DNA from: Treponema sp.
GTDB lineage: Bacteria; Spirochaetota; Spirochaetia; Treponematales; Breznakiellaceae
Assembly: GCA_031274285.1 (NCBI GenBank)
Contig: JAISQJ010000096.1
Span: 1-33,034, forward strand
Direction of reading: 5' to 3'
Length of the DNA stretch: 33,034 nucleotides
Shown here: positions 7,706 to 15,291 of the stretch, piece after piece
Position numbering within the stretch: position 1 is the first letter of the stretch
Layout of the letters: each line of letters begins with the position of its first letter
Notes under the pieces: generated by a model
Told to the model about the DNA's origin: nothing
What the model saw: only the letters and a program-made list of their open reading frames with translations
The model's database searches: none
Program-made: the position numbers and the translations under genes

Positions 7706-8416
7706 ATGGAATTGCTTCTGGTCGGGAATTTTCGGGTTGAAGTTGAATACGGGCCGGTCAAAACCCTGCGGATGACCATCTATCCCCCCGCCGCCCCTCC
7801 CGCCCCGCCGGGGGAGCGGATCCGTATCCGCGCCCCCCTCCATACCCCCCGGCGCTTTATCGAGGAGTTTGTGGCCTCCAAGGCCGCCTGGATCGAGAAG
7901 CACCGGGCCCGGTTCCGCAGAAGCCCCCAGGCCCCGCGCCTCTTGCGGGATCGGGAGGTTCAGTATGTCTGGGGTCTTCCCCACAGCCTGGAACTGGTTG
8001 AACGGCAGGGCCGGCCGAAAATCGAGATCAGGGAGGACCGGATGCTCATGTTCATCCGCCCCGGCGATAACCTGGAGGCCAGGGAAAAAATACTGGACAG
8101 GTGGTACCGCAAAATTTTCAAGGAAGCCGTTTCCCGCCTGGCCCCTGTCTGGGCGGCCCGCATCGGCGTGGAGGTGCGGCAGATCTACTACCGGAAGATG
8201 AAATCCCATTGGGGAAGCTGCAATTTTACTAAAAAGACCATCCGCCTTAACACCGAGCTGGCAAAAAAACCGCTCCCCTGCCTTGAATACGTGCTGGTCC
8301 ATGAACTGGTCCACATCCTGGAACCTTCCCACAACCGGAATTTCTACCGGCTCATGGACAGCCGCCTTCCGGACTGGAAAATAATCCGCACAAAAATGAA
8401 CCGGGGGGAACTGTAG
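7706..8416 (+). CDS. YgjP/DUF45-type metallopeptidase (SprT/WLM-like)
   Basis: The 236-residue protein belongs to the YgjP-like zinc-metallopeptidase family. The catalytic block is YVLVHELVHILEPSHNRNFY (about residues 193-212), with HELVH as the zinc-binding HExxH and the downstream SHNxxFY as the third ligand region. The family landmark RKMKSHWGSCN lies about 45 residues earlier. Length is typical. It starts only about 50 bases from the divergent nfnA start, so both promoters share that small gap. No clear ribosome site precedes the ATG. E. coli YgjP has been described as acting on UTP, but most members are uncharacterised, so the substrate here is open. A terminator follows directly. Confidence 0.82.
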   Translation: MELLLVGNFRVEVEYGPVKTLRMTIYPPAAPPAPPGERIRIRAPLHTPRRFIEEFVASKAAWIEKHRARFRRSPQAPRLLRDREVQYVWGLPHSLELVERQGRPKIEIREDRMLMFIRPGDNLEAREKILDRWYRKIFKEAVSRLAPVWAARIGVEVRQIYYRKMKSHWGSCNFTKKTIRLNTELAKKPLPCLEYVLVHELVHILEPSHNRNFYRLMDSRLPDWKIIRTKMNRGEL

Positions 8417-8446
8417 GGGGACAGTTTCGCTGCCCCCACTATTTTT
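8416..8446 (+). terminator. Rho-independent terminator
   Basis: A stem of GGGGG plus CAG pairs with CTG plus CCCCC across a TTTCG loop, with one bulged A, and is followed by ACTATTTTTAT. It begins at the stop codon of the YgjP-like gene. It separates that gene from the cassette promoter at 8462. Confidence 0.75.
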
Positions 8447-8461
8447 ATGCACTTTCCGGCA

Positions 8462-8490
8462 TTGACGAAATTTGCCAAAAATAATATACT
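8462..8490 (+). promoter_or_regulatory. Strong sigma-70 promoter of the DUF3791/DUF3990 cassette
   Basis: TTGACG at 8462-8467, a spacer of exactly 17 bases, and TATACT at 8485-8490: ten of twelve consensus positions. The surrounding DNA is suddenly AT-rich. Transcription would start near 8497, leaving a leader of about 36 bases before the ATG at 8533. Confidence 0.75.
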
Positions 8491-8532
8491 ATATTTTAAT
8501 TCTTTTGTATGTCTATATAAGGACCGTCCAAT

Positions 8533-8730
8533 ATGTCCCAACTAACCTTTATAACCTTTTGCCTTGAACTCTACGCCGAACACAAAAAAGCAAGCGGCCC
8601 GGAAATATACCAACTATTTACTAAAACAGGACTATTGGAGTTGCTGAAAACCGATTATGAAGACCTCCACGGCATGTCCTTTGAGTATTTGAATCAGTTT
8701 TTTGACAAATATCTCGAGGGAGAAAAATGA
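8533..8730 (+). CDS. DUF3791 family small protein (first copy)
   Basis: A 65-residue protein with the DUF3791 pattern: an N-terminal helix (FITFCLELYAEHKKASGPEIYQLFTKTGLLELL), a turn, then a D-Y-E-x-L-H-G-M segment and a final helix (YLNQFFDKYL). The family has no known catalytic residues. It commonly sits beside DUF3990 genes in gut bacteria, where it looks like a small partner or antitoxin. AAGGA lies nine bases before the ATG. The stop overlaps the next start as ATGA (8727-8730), so translation is coupled. Codon use is less GC-rich than in the flanking genes, consistent with acquisition. The antitoxin role is inferred from arrangement and size. Confidence 0.75.
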   Translation: MSQLTFITFCLELYAEHKKASGPEIYQLFTKTGLLELLKTDYEDLHGMSFEYLNQFFDKYLEGEK

Positions 8731-9221
8731 GGCTATATCACGGTTCGACCCTTATCGTGGACAAGCCCCGGATAATCGCGGTCGAACAGGGCAGGGATTT
8801 CGGGAACGGATTTTATACAACCGATATCAAGGAACAGGCGCTACGATGGGCATTGCGTAAGGCAAAAATAGCATTGCGCCGGGGCCTTACCGCCAAAGCG
8901 GTAGTGTCCATCTATGATTTTGACGAGGCTCATTACCGGGACGTAAAGGTTATCCATTTTCCTGAACCCTCCGCAGAATGGCTAAAAATGGTATGCGCCT
9001 GCCGGAGCAACAGTGCCTACTCCCATGGCTACGATATGGTAACCGGAAAAATAGCCAACGATAATGTAGGTGAGACCGTTTCCTATGTGGTTCAAGGCAT
9101 CATGAGGCCGGAAGACGCCCTGGAAAAACTCAAATTTGAACAAATAAACAATCAGGTCTGTTTTTCAACGGAGAAAGCCTTGTCTTTTCTACGGTATATT
9201 ACCTGTGAGGAGCTTTCATAA
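8727..9221 (+). CDS. DUF3990 family protein, ADP-ribosyltransferase-like, candidate toxin
   Basis: The 164-residue protein begins MRLYHGSTLIVDKPRI, the DUF3990 hallmark, with YHGS at residues 4-7 and DFGNGFYTT at 24-32. These resemble the His and Tyr positions of H-Y-E-type ADP-ribosyltransferases (PARP/diphtheria-toxin-like fold), the clan to which DUF3990 is thought to belong. The conserved C-terminal part ends NNQVCFSTEKALSFLRY. The RALRWALRKAKIAL-type helix after the Tyr motif is also typical. A cytosolic ART that modifies a host target, held by its DUF3791 neighbours, is the simplest reading, but neither activity nor target can be seen. It lies between two DUF3791 genes with a 4-base overlap upstream and zero spacing downstream. 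Confidence 0.75.
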   Translation: MRLYHGSTLIVDKPRIIAVEQGRDFGNGFYTTDIKEQALRWALRKAKIALRRGLTAKAVVSIYDFDEAHYRDVKVIHFPEPSAEWLKMVCACRSNSAYSHGYDMVTGKIANDNVGETVSYVVQGIMRPEDALEKLKFEQINNQVCFSTEKALSFLRYITCEELS

Positions 9222-9540
<319 letters not shown>

Positions 9541-9542
<2 letters not shown>

Positions 9543-9569
9543 TATAACACTTTTGGCGGGGCGGCGCAA
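9541..9569 (-). promoter_or_regulatory. Promoter of tRNA-Thr
   Basis: On the minus strand TTGCGC (9569-9564), a 17-base spacer and TATACT (9546-9541) lie nine bases before the mature tRNA 5' end. This is a good sigma-70 promoter with a very short leader. Confidence 0.7.
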
Positions 9570-9605
9570 GGGGGGTGCAAAAGGGGCGCAAGGGGCGGCG
9601 AAGGC

Positions 9606-9634
9606 TTGTGAATTCCGGAACGATTGATTATACT
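9606..9634 (+). promoter_or_regulatory. Promoter of the NYN/cold-shock gene, possibly giving a leaderless mRNA
   Basis: TTGTGA at 9606-9611, 17 bases, then TATACT at 9629-9634. The ATG at 9644 starts nine bases after the -10, so transcription should begin at or within a few bases of the start codon and no ribosome site is possible. Confidence 0.5.
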
Positions 9635-9643
9635 AACCACGAT

Positions 9644-10657
9644 ATGAATAGCACATTAGCCAGTCTGGTTCGAATCGGAATCTTTTATGACGGATATTAT
9701 TTTTACAAAGTAAGTAACTATTATAAATATGAACATCCGAAAAAAGCGCGGATAAGCATTTCCGGGCTCCACGATTTTATACGGAACGAAGCCTCCGTTA
9801 TCACCGGCGCCGATTTTAAGCAATGCCAGATTGTGGATGCCCATTACTTCAAGGGCCGGTCTTCCGCCCGGGAAATGGGCGAAAAGGTGCAGAGCGAGCG
9901 GATATTCGAGGATATTCTGATGCGGGAGAATATTATAACCCACTACCTGCCCCTGCGGAACGGGCCGAATAACACCCTCCAGGAAAAGGGCATTGACGTG
10001 TGGCTTGCCCTTGAAGCCTACGAGATGACCATGTACAAGCATTTTGACATTATTGCCCTGGTGGTCTGCGACGGGGATTATGTTCCCCTGGTGCGGAAGC
10101 TTAACACCCTGGGGGCCCATGTGATGCTGATTAGCTGGGATTTTGATTATTACAGTGAAAGCGGGAGGCTGGAAACCACCCGTACTTCCCAGCAGCTATT
10201 GGAAGAGGTGTACCATCCGGTATGCATGACGCAGATCATCGAAAACAGGCAACGGGATGAATTTGTTAAGAAACTCTTTGTCATGGACCGGGAGCATTAT
10301 ATTTCTGTCGGCGATATTGTGGGCAATAAGCATCTTACCGATACGGTTTCCGCGGCCGCCGGCGCCGAGGATGCCTGCTATTCGACAATACTCAACCTGA
10401 AAGAGGGCTACGGTTTTATCGAAGACCGGAGCTGCAATAATATATTTTTCCATTTCAGCACGGTGGAGAACGCCGATTTTAACGATCTAAAGCCGGGAAT
10501 GAAAGTTAAATACTACCGGGAAGAGGATGAAGAAAAGTCGAAGGCCGCATCGGCGCCCCGCTACCGGGCAACCAAGGTGTTCCTTACCGCCGAAGCCGAT
10601 TCCCGTACCATCGAAGCCGATTCCCTAAACGGGTATAAGAATATAGGCAAATCCTAA
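9644..10657 (+). CDS. NYN-domain nuclease fused to a cold-shock-like domain
   Basis: The 337-residue protein has an N-terminal NYN (LabA/DUF88, PIN-like) domain. Acidic metal-site positions are visible: D16 in IGIFYDGYYF, D118 in EKGIDVWLALEAYE and D143/D145 in ALVVCDGDYVPLVRKL, followed by GAHVMLISWDFD. These match the family's D...KGvDv...SgDgDf..l pattern, so RNase activity is plausible. After a linker, residues about 248-315 (LKEGYGFIEDRSCNNIFFHFSTVE) carry the two RNP motifs of a cold-shock domain, giving RNA binding in cis. The ATG at 9644 is preferred. A GTG at 9608 is possible, with GAAGG just upstream, but it would place the start inside the promoter. The gene lies next to the tRNA. 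Its RNA target is unknown. Confidence 0.8.
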   Translation: MNSTLASLVRIGIFYDGYYFYKVSNYYKYEHPKKARISISGLHDFIRNEASVITGADFKQCQIVDAHYFKGRSSAREMGEKVQSERIFEDILMRENIITHYLPLRNGPNNTLQEKGIDVWLALEAYEMTMYKHFDIIALVVCDGDYVPLVRKLNTLGAHVMLISWDFDYYSESGRLETTRTSQQLLEEVYHPVCMTQIIENRQRDEFVKKLFVMDREHYISVGDIVGNKHLTDTVSAAAGAEDACYSTILNLKEGYGFIEDRSCNNIFFHFSTVENADFNDLKPGMKVKYYREEDEEKSKAASAPRYRATKVFLTAEADSRTIEADSLNGYKNIGKS

Positions 10658-10686
10658 ATCCCCCTGCGGGGCCCGCAGGGGGGATT
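10657..10686. terminator. Strong GC-rich hairpin between convergent genes
   Basis: AATCCCCCTGCGGG pairs with CCCGCAGGGGGGATT, with one extra G, around a two-base loop. It begins on the NYN gene's stop codon and ends just before the convergent lipoprotein gene's stop. No long T run follows on either strand, so it may act bidirectionally or as a 3'-end stabiliser. Confidence 0.6.
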
Positions 10687-10694
10687 CTTCAGGC

Positions 10695-11420
10695 TTAGGA
10701 CCTGCCTTCCTCGACGCTATTGTAGGCCGCCCGTTTCATGGCTTCTTCCACACTGGTCCGGAGTTCTTCCTGGTCCTTTGTTTTGACGGGAATGTTGATC
10801 ATGGCCCGGGCGATCTGTTCGCTCAGGGTCTGCTCCGGGATCGAGTAGAGTACATAATAGTAATACTGTTCGCTCTCTGTTTTCTTTCCCCGGTCGATGG
10901 TGCGCAGCTTAACCCAGTATTCCTTTTCCTTGGCAAGGCCGTTAATTTCGACACGGGAGAAGGTGGCTACCACCTCTTCCACAAAGCTTCTGTTCTCCGC
11001 AGTGTTTTTGTCCCCAAGCTGTTCGCCGCCGAAATTTGCCTCCACATAGTTGCTGATCCGCCGGGCCACCGAAGCCTGAACATTAAAATTGTTTACCAGG
11101 GAACGGAGGAGTTCCAGATTCTGACCGACCCCGTAGTCAACAATAGCGATTTTGCCCTCGAAGCCCGGAAGATTCTGCAGGGATTCCGCATCAAAATCTA
11201 TGGCCGACTGCACCCAGGCGGGAATTTCCGACCCGGTTACCGCACCCTGGTAATCCACCCGGACCCGCTCAATATTACCGGCGATCTTCGGCGCGTCGCC
11301 GGCGGTTCCCTCGATGGTACCCGTGGGGGCGTCATTTTTTGCTGAAGAACTGGCGCAGGCGGCCAGGACCGACAGGATACCCAGAATCCCTAACATACGG
11401 ATTACATCCCTTACTTTCAT
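10695..11420 (-). CDS. LPP20-type outer-surface/periplasmic lipoprotein
   Basis: The 241-residue product has a lipoprotein signal peptide, MKVRDVIRMLGILGILSVLAAC, with lipobox VLAAC and lipidated Cys22, followed by a Ser/Lys/Asp-rich spacer. Residues about 65-205 (IPAWVQSAI, then LRSLVNNFNVQASVARRISNYVEANF, EVVATFSRVEINGLAKEKEYW, YYYYVLYSI) match the LPP20 pattern: an aspartyl/tryptophan start motif, an A-R-x-x-I-S helix, a long hydrophilic helix and a tyrosine-rich strand near the end. LPP20-family proteins are common in treponemes, but their function is not established. AAGGAG lies seven bases upstream of the ATG. It lies 76 bases after the CRP-like gene, with an inverted repeat in that gap. 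Confidence 0.78.
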   Translation of the reverse strand: MKVRDVIRMLGILGILSVLAACASSSAKNDAPTGTIEGTAGDAPKIAGNIERVRVDYQGAVTGSEIPAWVQSAIDFDAESLQNLPGFEGKIAIVDYGVGQNLELLRSLVNNFNVQASVARRISNYVEANFGGEQLGDKNTAENRSFVEEVVATFSRVEINGLAKEKEYWVKLRTIDRGKKTESEQYYYYVLYSIPEQTLSEQIARAMINIPVKTKDQEELRTSVEEAMKRAAYNSVEEGRS

Positions 11421-11442
11421 CTTGCACTCCTTAAACTAGGGT

Positions 11443-11461
11443 CCGGAATACGGAATTCCGG
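11443..11461. repeat. Inverted repeat between the CRP-like and lipoprotein genes
   Basis: CCGGAAT (11443-11449), five bases, ATTCCGG (11455-11461): perfect 7-base arms. It lies in the 76-base gap upstream of the lipoprotein ATG. No T tract follows on the minus strand, so it is more likely a protein-binding site or an RNA processing hairpin than a terminator. Confidence 0.45.
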
Positions 11462-11496
11462 GCCCGCAAAAGCTAAAACAAACTACCGCCGCGGCG

Positions 11497-12138
11497 TTAC
11501 AGTTTGTTTCTCCGGGAACTAACAAAGCGGATAAAATCGTTGATATTTTTAACCGCGATGCGATTCGCGTGTATTTCGATGCGCCGCTGGGAAACAAAAC
11601 GGCTCAGTATCTCCCCGGCTTCCTTGACCCCCATCCCCGCCCATTGGGCAATGTTATCCACGGTGGCTTCAAATTCCCGCCTTTCCGTGGTTTTGTCAAT
11701 ATTAGGCTGGGTTTCGTCGAACGTCAAAAATACATCGGCGATCTTGGCCTGGGGGTCATCCAGCACCAGAGTCATAAAGCGCCGTTTGGCGTCGTAGATC
11801 CGCTTGCAGAACATCCTTAGGAGCCGCAGGGCAATTTGGGGATTACCCAGCAGGAGAACCTCGAAATTCCTGGCGTTGAATTCCAGCACCTTTACCTCGT
11901 CCACGGCGATGGCGGTGGCGGATCGGGGGGAATTTTCCAATATCGCCATTTCGCCGAACATATCCGAAGGCCCTATAATATCCAGGGTCTTTTCTATCTC
12001 GCCCATGATCTTGACCAGGTGCACCCGGCCGGACTGGATCAAATAAAAGTTGTCCCCCGGCTCAAATTCGGAAAAAATAATGGTACCCGGCTTAAAGGTT
12101 TTCGCGAAGCGTCCAAAGGATTCCATCCCGCCAGCCAT
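11497..12138 (-). CDS. CRP/FNR-type cyclic-nucleotide-binding regulator
   Basis: The product is 213 residues. The N-terminal cNMP-binding beta-roll contains a near-canonical phosphate-binding cassette, FGEMAILENSPRSATA (about residues 61-76), including the Glu and Arg that contact cyclic nucleotide. A dimerisation helix follows. The C-terminal part (EATVDNIAQWAGMGVKEAGEILSRFVSQRRIEI, about 155-187) fits the CRP winged helix-turn-helix, in which the helix after GMGVKEAG would read DNA. It starts directly after the stop of the cNMP-TPR gene (TAG at 12141-12139, ATG at 12138), so the pair is co-translated. The ligand could be cAMP or another cyclic nucleotide; no cyclase is in the window. Confidence 0.8.
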   Translation of the reverse strand: MAGGMESFGRFAKTFKPGTIIFSEFEPGDNFYLIQSGRVHLVKIMGEIEKTLDIIGPSDMFGEMAILENSPRSATAIAVDEVKVLEFNARNFEVLLLGNPQIALRLLRMFCKRIYDAKRRFMTLVLDDPQAKIADVFLTFDETQPNIDKTTERREFEATVDNIAQWAGMGVKEAGEILSRFVSQRRIEIHANRIAVKNINDFIRFVSSRRNKL

Positions 12139-13098
12139 CTAAACCCCCAGCCCCTCCAGGGCGCGTTTTGTCTTTACCGTGACCCCGTCCCCCTCCTGGG
12201 CGGCCATGGTCAGCACTTTCCTGTAAAAGGCCAGGGCCTGTTCCTTTTTTCCCAGCCGTTCATTGGACTGGCCGATAAAAAACACCACCTCCCGCAGATC
12301 CGGGTGCCGGGGATATCGGCTTAACATGCCGGTGAAATACTGGATACATTCCTCGAATTTGTTGAGGGTATAGAGGCAGCGGCCGATTTCCAGCGCGCTT
12401 TTGGCGGCCCATTCGGTTTCCGCTCCAGCGGCGGCGATTTGTTTAAACAGGGCATAGGCCTGCTGATACTTCTCCTGGGACACCAGGTTGAGGGCCTTGT
12501 AGTAGAGGGCCTGGAGATCCGTCTGGCCGAAGGCCGTCTCGTTTTTTTCGCCCTCGTTCCCGCCGACGGTCAGGGAACGCTCCGCCAGCTCCAGGTTTGC
12601 TTCCGCCGCGGTTATGTTCTTCCCCGAAGGGTAGTAGGTCAGGTAGCGGCTAAAGACGTATCTGGCGTGGTCAAACCGTTTCCGTTTGAGATAATACTCC
12701 CCCAGGCTGAAGAGTCCCGCCTCGGGGTTCTGCTCGTCGGATTTTAGCAGGATGGACAACTGGCGGTGGACCCGCCTCAACTGGGTGGAAAAGACGGTGA
12801 GCATCTTCATGACGATCCGGGTGTTGGCCATGGCGAAGTTTTCAAACTCCGGGATCGTAAAGGCCATGACCGTGGACTCCTTAAGGGCCACGGCATTTTC
12901 CTCCCGGGCATAGCGGCCCAGGGCGGACTTGACCCCGAAAAATTCCCCCTGCTGGACCATGTCGTGCATGTCGTTCCCGGATTCCATGTCCTGGTAGACC
13001 AGGTTCACCATGCCGTTTTGGAGGATGAATACCCGCTCCGCCGGATCTCCCTTGAAGTAAATCACCGCCCCCGCTCGAAATTGAAGGGTCTTTGGCAT
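12139..13098 (-). CDS. cNMP-domain protein with C-terminal TPR repeats
   Basis: The 319-residue protein fuses an N-terminal CRP-like beta-roll (KTLQFRAGAVIYFKGDPAERVFILQNGMVNLVY) to TPR repeats. In the phosphate-binding cassette region (FFGVKSALGRYAREENAVA, about 53-71) the Glu and the Arg-x-Ala-Thr pattern are degenerate, so nucleotide binding is doubtful. No helix-turn-helix is present. Helical repeats run from about residue 132 to the end (SLGEYYLKRKRFDHARYVFSRYL; YYKALNLVSQEKYQQAYALFKQI; ALEIGRCLYTLNKFEECIQYF; FFIGQSNERLGKKEQALAFYRKVL). Its start overlaps the amidohydrolase stop by one base (TAATG). It may be a protein partner or sensor for the CRP-like regulator made directly after it; that is inference. 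Confidence 0.75.
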   Translation of the reverse strand: MPKTLQFRAGAVIYFKGDPAERVFILQNGMVNLVYQDMESGNDMHDMVQQGEFFGVKSALGRYAREENAVALKESTVMAFTIPEFENFAMANTRIVMKMLTVFSTQLRRVHRQLSILLKSDEQNPEAGLFSLGEYYLKRKRFDHARYVFSRYLTYYPSGKNITAAEANLELAERSLTVGGNEGEKNETAFGQTDLQALYYKALNLVSQEKYQQAYALFKQIAAAGAETEWAAKSALEIGRCLYTLNKFEECIQYFTGMLSRYPRHPDLREVVFFIGQSNERLGKKEQALAFYRKVLTMAAQEGDGVTVKTKRALEGLGV

Positions 13099-14348
13099 TA
13101 GGGCCTCCCTTTCCCTTCCGGCTCAAAGGGCAGGTATTCCAGGACCTTGTTGAAACCCAGTTTCCGCCGGACCTCCCGGTAGAGGGCGCCGGGGTCCCCG
13201 GCCACGAACATGGTACGGCTGCCCACCACCACCCGGCCGCAGGAGGCTTCCGCCAGGGCCAGGAAACGCTCTTCCCCATAAATGGCCCTGCCGGCCACCA
13301 CCACCAGTTCGATGTCCTGGGGCCGGGCTTCAAGCAGATTCTCAAAGGGATCATCCCGGCGGGCCTTGATCAGCATCAGGTCCGCCAGCTTCCCCGGATC
13401 CAGGACGCCGGTCCTGCCCGCTATGCGCAGGGCCCTGGCGGCGTTCAGCGTTACCATCTTGAAAAGGGTCCTGGCGGGGAGTTCCTCGCCATAGAGCCGG
13501 CGGTACAGATTCCGGGCATAGCGCAGTTCCTCCAGCAGGTTGACGGACCCGGTGGCCGAAGAATCGGTCCCCAGGCTCAGGTTGATCCCCGCCTTGAGCA
13601 TCTTTCGGACCTTGGCGCTTACATTGAACATCCGCATGTTGGAGGCGGGACACCAGCATACGCTGGCCCCGGCGCCGGCGATCTTCCTGATATCCCGGTC
13701 GGACAGGGCGATGCAGTGTACCAGGAGACAGTGATCGTCCAGGGCCTTATGCTTTTCCAGCCGCTCCACCGCCCCCATGCATATATCGTCAAAACCCTCC
13801 GCCAGATGGGTAACAAAGGGCCAGTTCTTTTTTAGGGCCCTGCGGTGCTCAACGCCGATTCCGGCGCCCCATTTCAGATCGTTCGGCGCAGCCTCGTGGG
13901 AAAGGGTATACTCGGCCACAGCCCGTACCGGGAGCAGGGGCAGGAATTCCCGGTTGATCTCGTGGGGAAAGTGGTCGATTACCGTGGCCACCCCGGAAAA
14001 AAGGTTCTTGTAGCCGCTTAGGCGGTAAAGCTCCTCCCTGGAAAGCCGGGATCGCTCAACAAAGGTGGGAGAAGCCTTCAGGTCCCCGTCCCAGGGCTGC
14101 CAGGTAAGGTAGAAGTTCCCCCTTTTTGGGCCCACCGCGGGCAGGTAGTTCCCCTGCAGATGGTCATGGGAGTTGATAAGCGCGGGATAGATGTAGGATC
14201 GGCCCCGGAGGTCCAGGGAGACTTTCCGCCCCCCGTTCATGGTGTTCCTGGGAACGATTCGACCGTCCAGGACATTGAGTTCCCCAAGCCGGCAGGGGCG
14301 GTTGAGGGAAACAACAATTCCATTTTTCAACGAGAACACCGTTACCAT
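13098..14348 (-). CDS. Amidohydrolase-family metal-dependent hydrolase (SsnA/ATZ-TRZ-like)
   Basis: A TIM-barrel amidohydrolase of 416 residues from the ATG at 14348. A GTG at 14339 (413 residues) has better spacing from the upstream AAGGA and may be the real start. Metal-binding signatures appear in order: INSHDHL near residue 58 (the HxH motif, here HDH), VTHLAEG, LVHCIALSD and GTDSSATG, with the C-terminal GVLDPGKLADLMLIKA beta-sandwich return typical of cytosine-deaminase-type enzymes. The substrate is not predictable; deaminase or imidazolone-type hydrolysis are the usual activities. It is the first gene of the block leading to the two cNMP proteins and is only 29 bases from the divergent PHP gene. 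Confidence 0.8.
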   Translation of the reverse strand: MVTVFSLKNGIVVSLNRPCRLGELNVLDGRIVPRNTMNGGRKVSLDLRGRSYIYPALINSHDHLQGNYLPAVGPKRGNFYLTWQPWDGDLKASPTFVERSRLSREELYRLSGYKNLFSGVATVIDHFPHEINREFLPLLPVRAVAEYTLSHEAAPNDLKWGAGIGVEHRRALKKNWPFVTHLAEGFDDICMGAVERLEKHKALDDHCLLVHCIALSDRDIRKIAGAGASVCWCPASNMRMFNVSAKVRKMLKAGINLSLGTDSSATGSVNLLEELRYARNLYRRLYGEELPARTLFKMVTLNAARALRIAGRTGVLDPGKLADLMLIKARRDDPFENLLEARPQDIELVVVAGRAIYGEERFLALAEASCGRVVVGSRTMFVAGDPGALYREVRRKLGFNKVLEYLPFEPEGKGRP

Positions 14349-14377
14349 TCCTTAATTTTAGGCCCATACTGGCTGTT

Positions 14378-15244
14378 ATGATAGACCTGCATACCCACTC
14401 AACCGCCTCGGACGGCAGTCTAAGCCCGGAAGCGCTCATGCGGGAAGCGGCTCAGGCCGGAATCTCCGCCATCGCCCTTACGGATCATGATAGCATTAAG
14501 GGTTTGGACTATGCAAGAAACGAGGCCGGGCGGCAGGGAATCCGCCTTATTCCGGGGATCGAGATCGAAATAAACTACCCCGGACCGGGCCATTTCCACC
14601 TCCTGGGTCTGGGGATCAGGGCGCCCAGTCCCGGCTTTGTGGAGGCCGTGGAGGGGCTTTCCCTGCTGCGGGAGGAGCGGAACCTGAAGATTCTGGCCCT
14701 TATGCGGGACCTGGGCATAGAGGCCGGCATGGAGGAATTGAGGGACCTGGCCCGGGGCGAAGCCCGGACTTCAACGGGCCCCGGCCCCTCGGTGGGCCGT
14801 CCCCACTTCGCGGCCCTGCTGGTGAAGCGGGGCATGGTGAAAAACCAGGACCTGGCCTTTGCCCGCTACCTGGGTCCGGGGAAACCCCTCTACGTCCCCA
14901 AGCCGGGGCTGGATTTTGACCGGGCCCAGGCCCTGGTCCGGGAATCTCTGGGCCTGCCGGTGCTGGCCCACCCCCTGTCCCTCTACCTGTCCTGGAGCCG
15001 GCTCCGCTCCTTTCTGGCTGCCCTGAAAGACCGGGGCCTTGGGGGTCTGGAAGCCTGGCACCCCGCGGCAAAGGTGCGGGACTGCCGCCGCCTGGAAGGG
15101 ATGGCCCGTGAACTGGGGCTCCGGGTCACCGCGGGCAGCGACTTCCACAGCGGGGACCAGGGCGGACGCCGACTGGGCCGCAGCGGCGGGGGCCGGAAGA
15201 TTGAGGACGCGGTGCTGGAAGCCATACCGGAGCTTTTAGACTAG
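14378..15244 (+). CDS. PHP-domain phosphoesterase (YciV/RNase AM-like)
   Basis: The product is 288 residues. The polymerase-and-histidinol-phosphatase fold is shown by MIDLHTHSTASDGSLSP (H5, H7, D12), ALTDHDSI (D36, H37), GIEIEI (E62), LPVLAHP and the terminal GSDFHSGD. The order and spacing match the stand-alone YciV family, which degrades nucleoside 3',5'-bisphosphates and trims RNA 5' ends in E. coli. Three metal ions should be bound by these residues. It is divergent from the amidohydrolase with 29 bases between starts. I see no strong ribosome site, and the C-terminus ends cleanly. The 47 bases between its stop and comM hold nothing I can identify. Confidence 0.85.
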   Translation: MIDLHTHSTASDGSLSPEALMREAAQAGISAIALTDHDSIKGLDYARNEAGRQGIRLIPGIEIEINYPGPGHFHLLGLGIRAPSPGFVEAVEGLSLLREERNLKILALMRDLGIEAGMEELRDLARGEARTSTGPGPSVGRPHFAALLVKRGMVKNQDLAFARYLGPGKPLYVPKPGLDFDRAQALVRESLGLPVLAHPLSLYLSWSRLRSFLAALKDRGLGGLEAWHPAAKVRDCRRLEGMARELGLRVTAGSDFHSGDQGGRRLGRSGGGRKIEDAVLEAIPELLD

Positions 15245-15291
15245 AAATACAGGGCCTTTCATACTGACACGGTCAGGGCGGTGCGCGGCTC

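Noticed and set aside
7657-7779. N-terminal extension of nfnA by 41 residues
   Set aside because: It overlaps the divergent peptidase gene and does not match the family; homologues start at MEDWLNRII.
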